A stretch of DNA of 6,515 bases, taken from assembly GCA_964429355.1 (NCBI GenBank), contig CAYSCH010000481.1, forward strand, positions 1 to 6,515, written 5' to 3'. The notes under the pieces were generated by a model. The model worked only from the letters and a program-made list of their open reading frames with translations, searched no databases and was not told the DNA's origin. Each line of letters opens with the position of its first letter. The first letter of the stretch is position 1. Positions 6,509-6,515 of this stretch are shown in pieces. Source of the stretch: JAAYAY01 sp964429355 (GTDB lineage: Bacteria; Planctomycetota; Planctomycetia; Pirellulales; Thermoguttaceae). A program made the translations under genes and the position numbers.

Positions 6509-6515
6509 CATGATC

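Overview
The window is gene-dense and GC-rich. It reads as a bacterial chromosome, most likely a planctomycete of the Pirellulales type. That assignment is inferred from protein style and gene company: a TPR protein, a small MazG-like protein with a cysteine tail, a large signal-peptide membrane protein, an ABC ATPase and a secreted DUF4886 protein. No marker gene in the window proves it.

Positions 1-5087, plus strand: five genes are packed head to tail and almost certainly form one transcription unit that begins before the window. They are the C-terminal end of a TPR protein (1-582), a MazG-like nucleotide pyrophosphohydrolase (579-935), a 732-residue membrane-anchored protein exposed outside the cytoplasmic membrane (932-3130), an ABC transporter ATPase (3138-4064) and UDP-glucose 4-epimerase GalE (4074-5087). 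The first two junctions are 4-base stop/start overlaps (GTGA and ATGA). The next two gaps are 7 and 9 bases. The membrane protein and the ATPase look like a functional pair related in layout to auxiliary-subunit ABC systems of the Gld type, but no multi-spanning permease lies in the window. The epimerase carries a cysteine where the human enzyme has Cys307, which predicts activity on UDP-GlcNAc/UDP-GalNAc as well as UDP-Glc/UDP-Gal.

Positions 5088-5170: a short gap between convergent genes, with no clear terminator.

Positions 5171-6497, minus strand: two genes read leftward, a secreted SGNH-like DUF4886 protein (5502-6497) and, 43 bases downstream, a small DUF2442 protein (5171-5458). The DUF2442 gene lacks the DUF4160 neighbour it often has. 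Bases 6498-6515 hold the ribosome binding site of the DUF4886 gene and perhaps the last codons of an upstream gene.

No tRNA, rRNA, CRISPR array, insertion sequence or long repeat was seen. No gene-free stretch exceeds 83 bases. No wholly new system is evident. The points most worth following are the permease-less ABC pair, the predicted dual specificity of GalE, and the zinc-tail MazG protein coupled to them.
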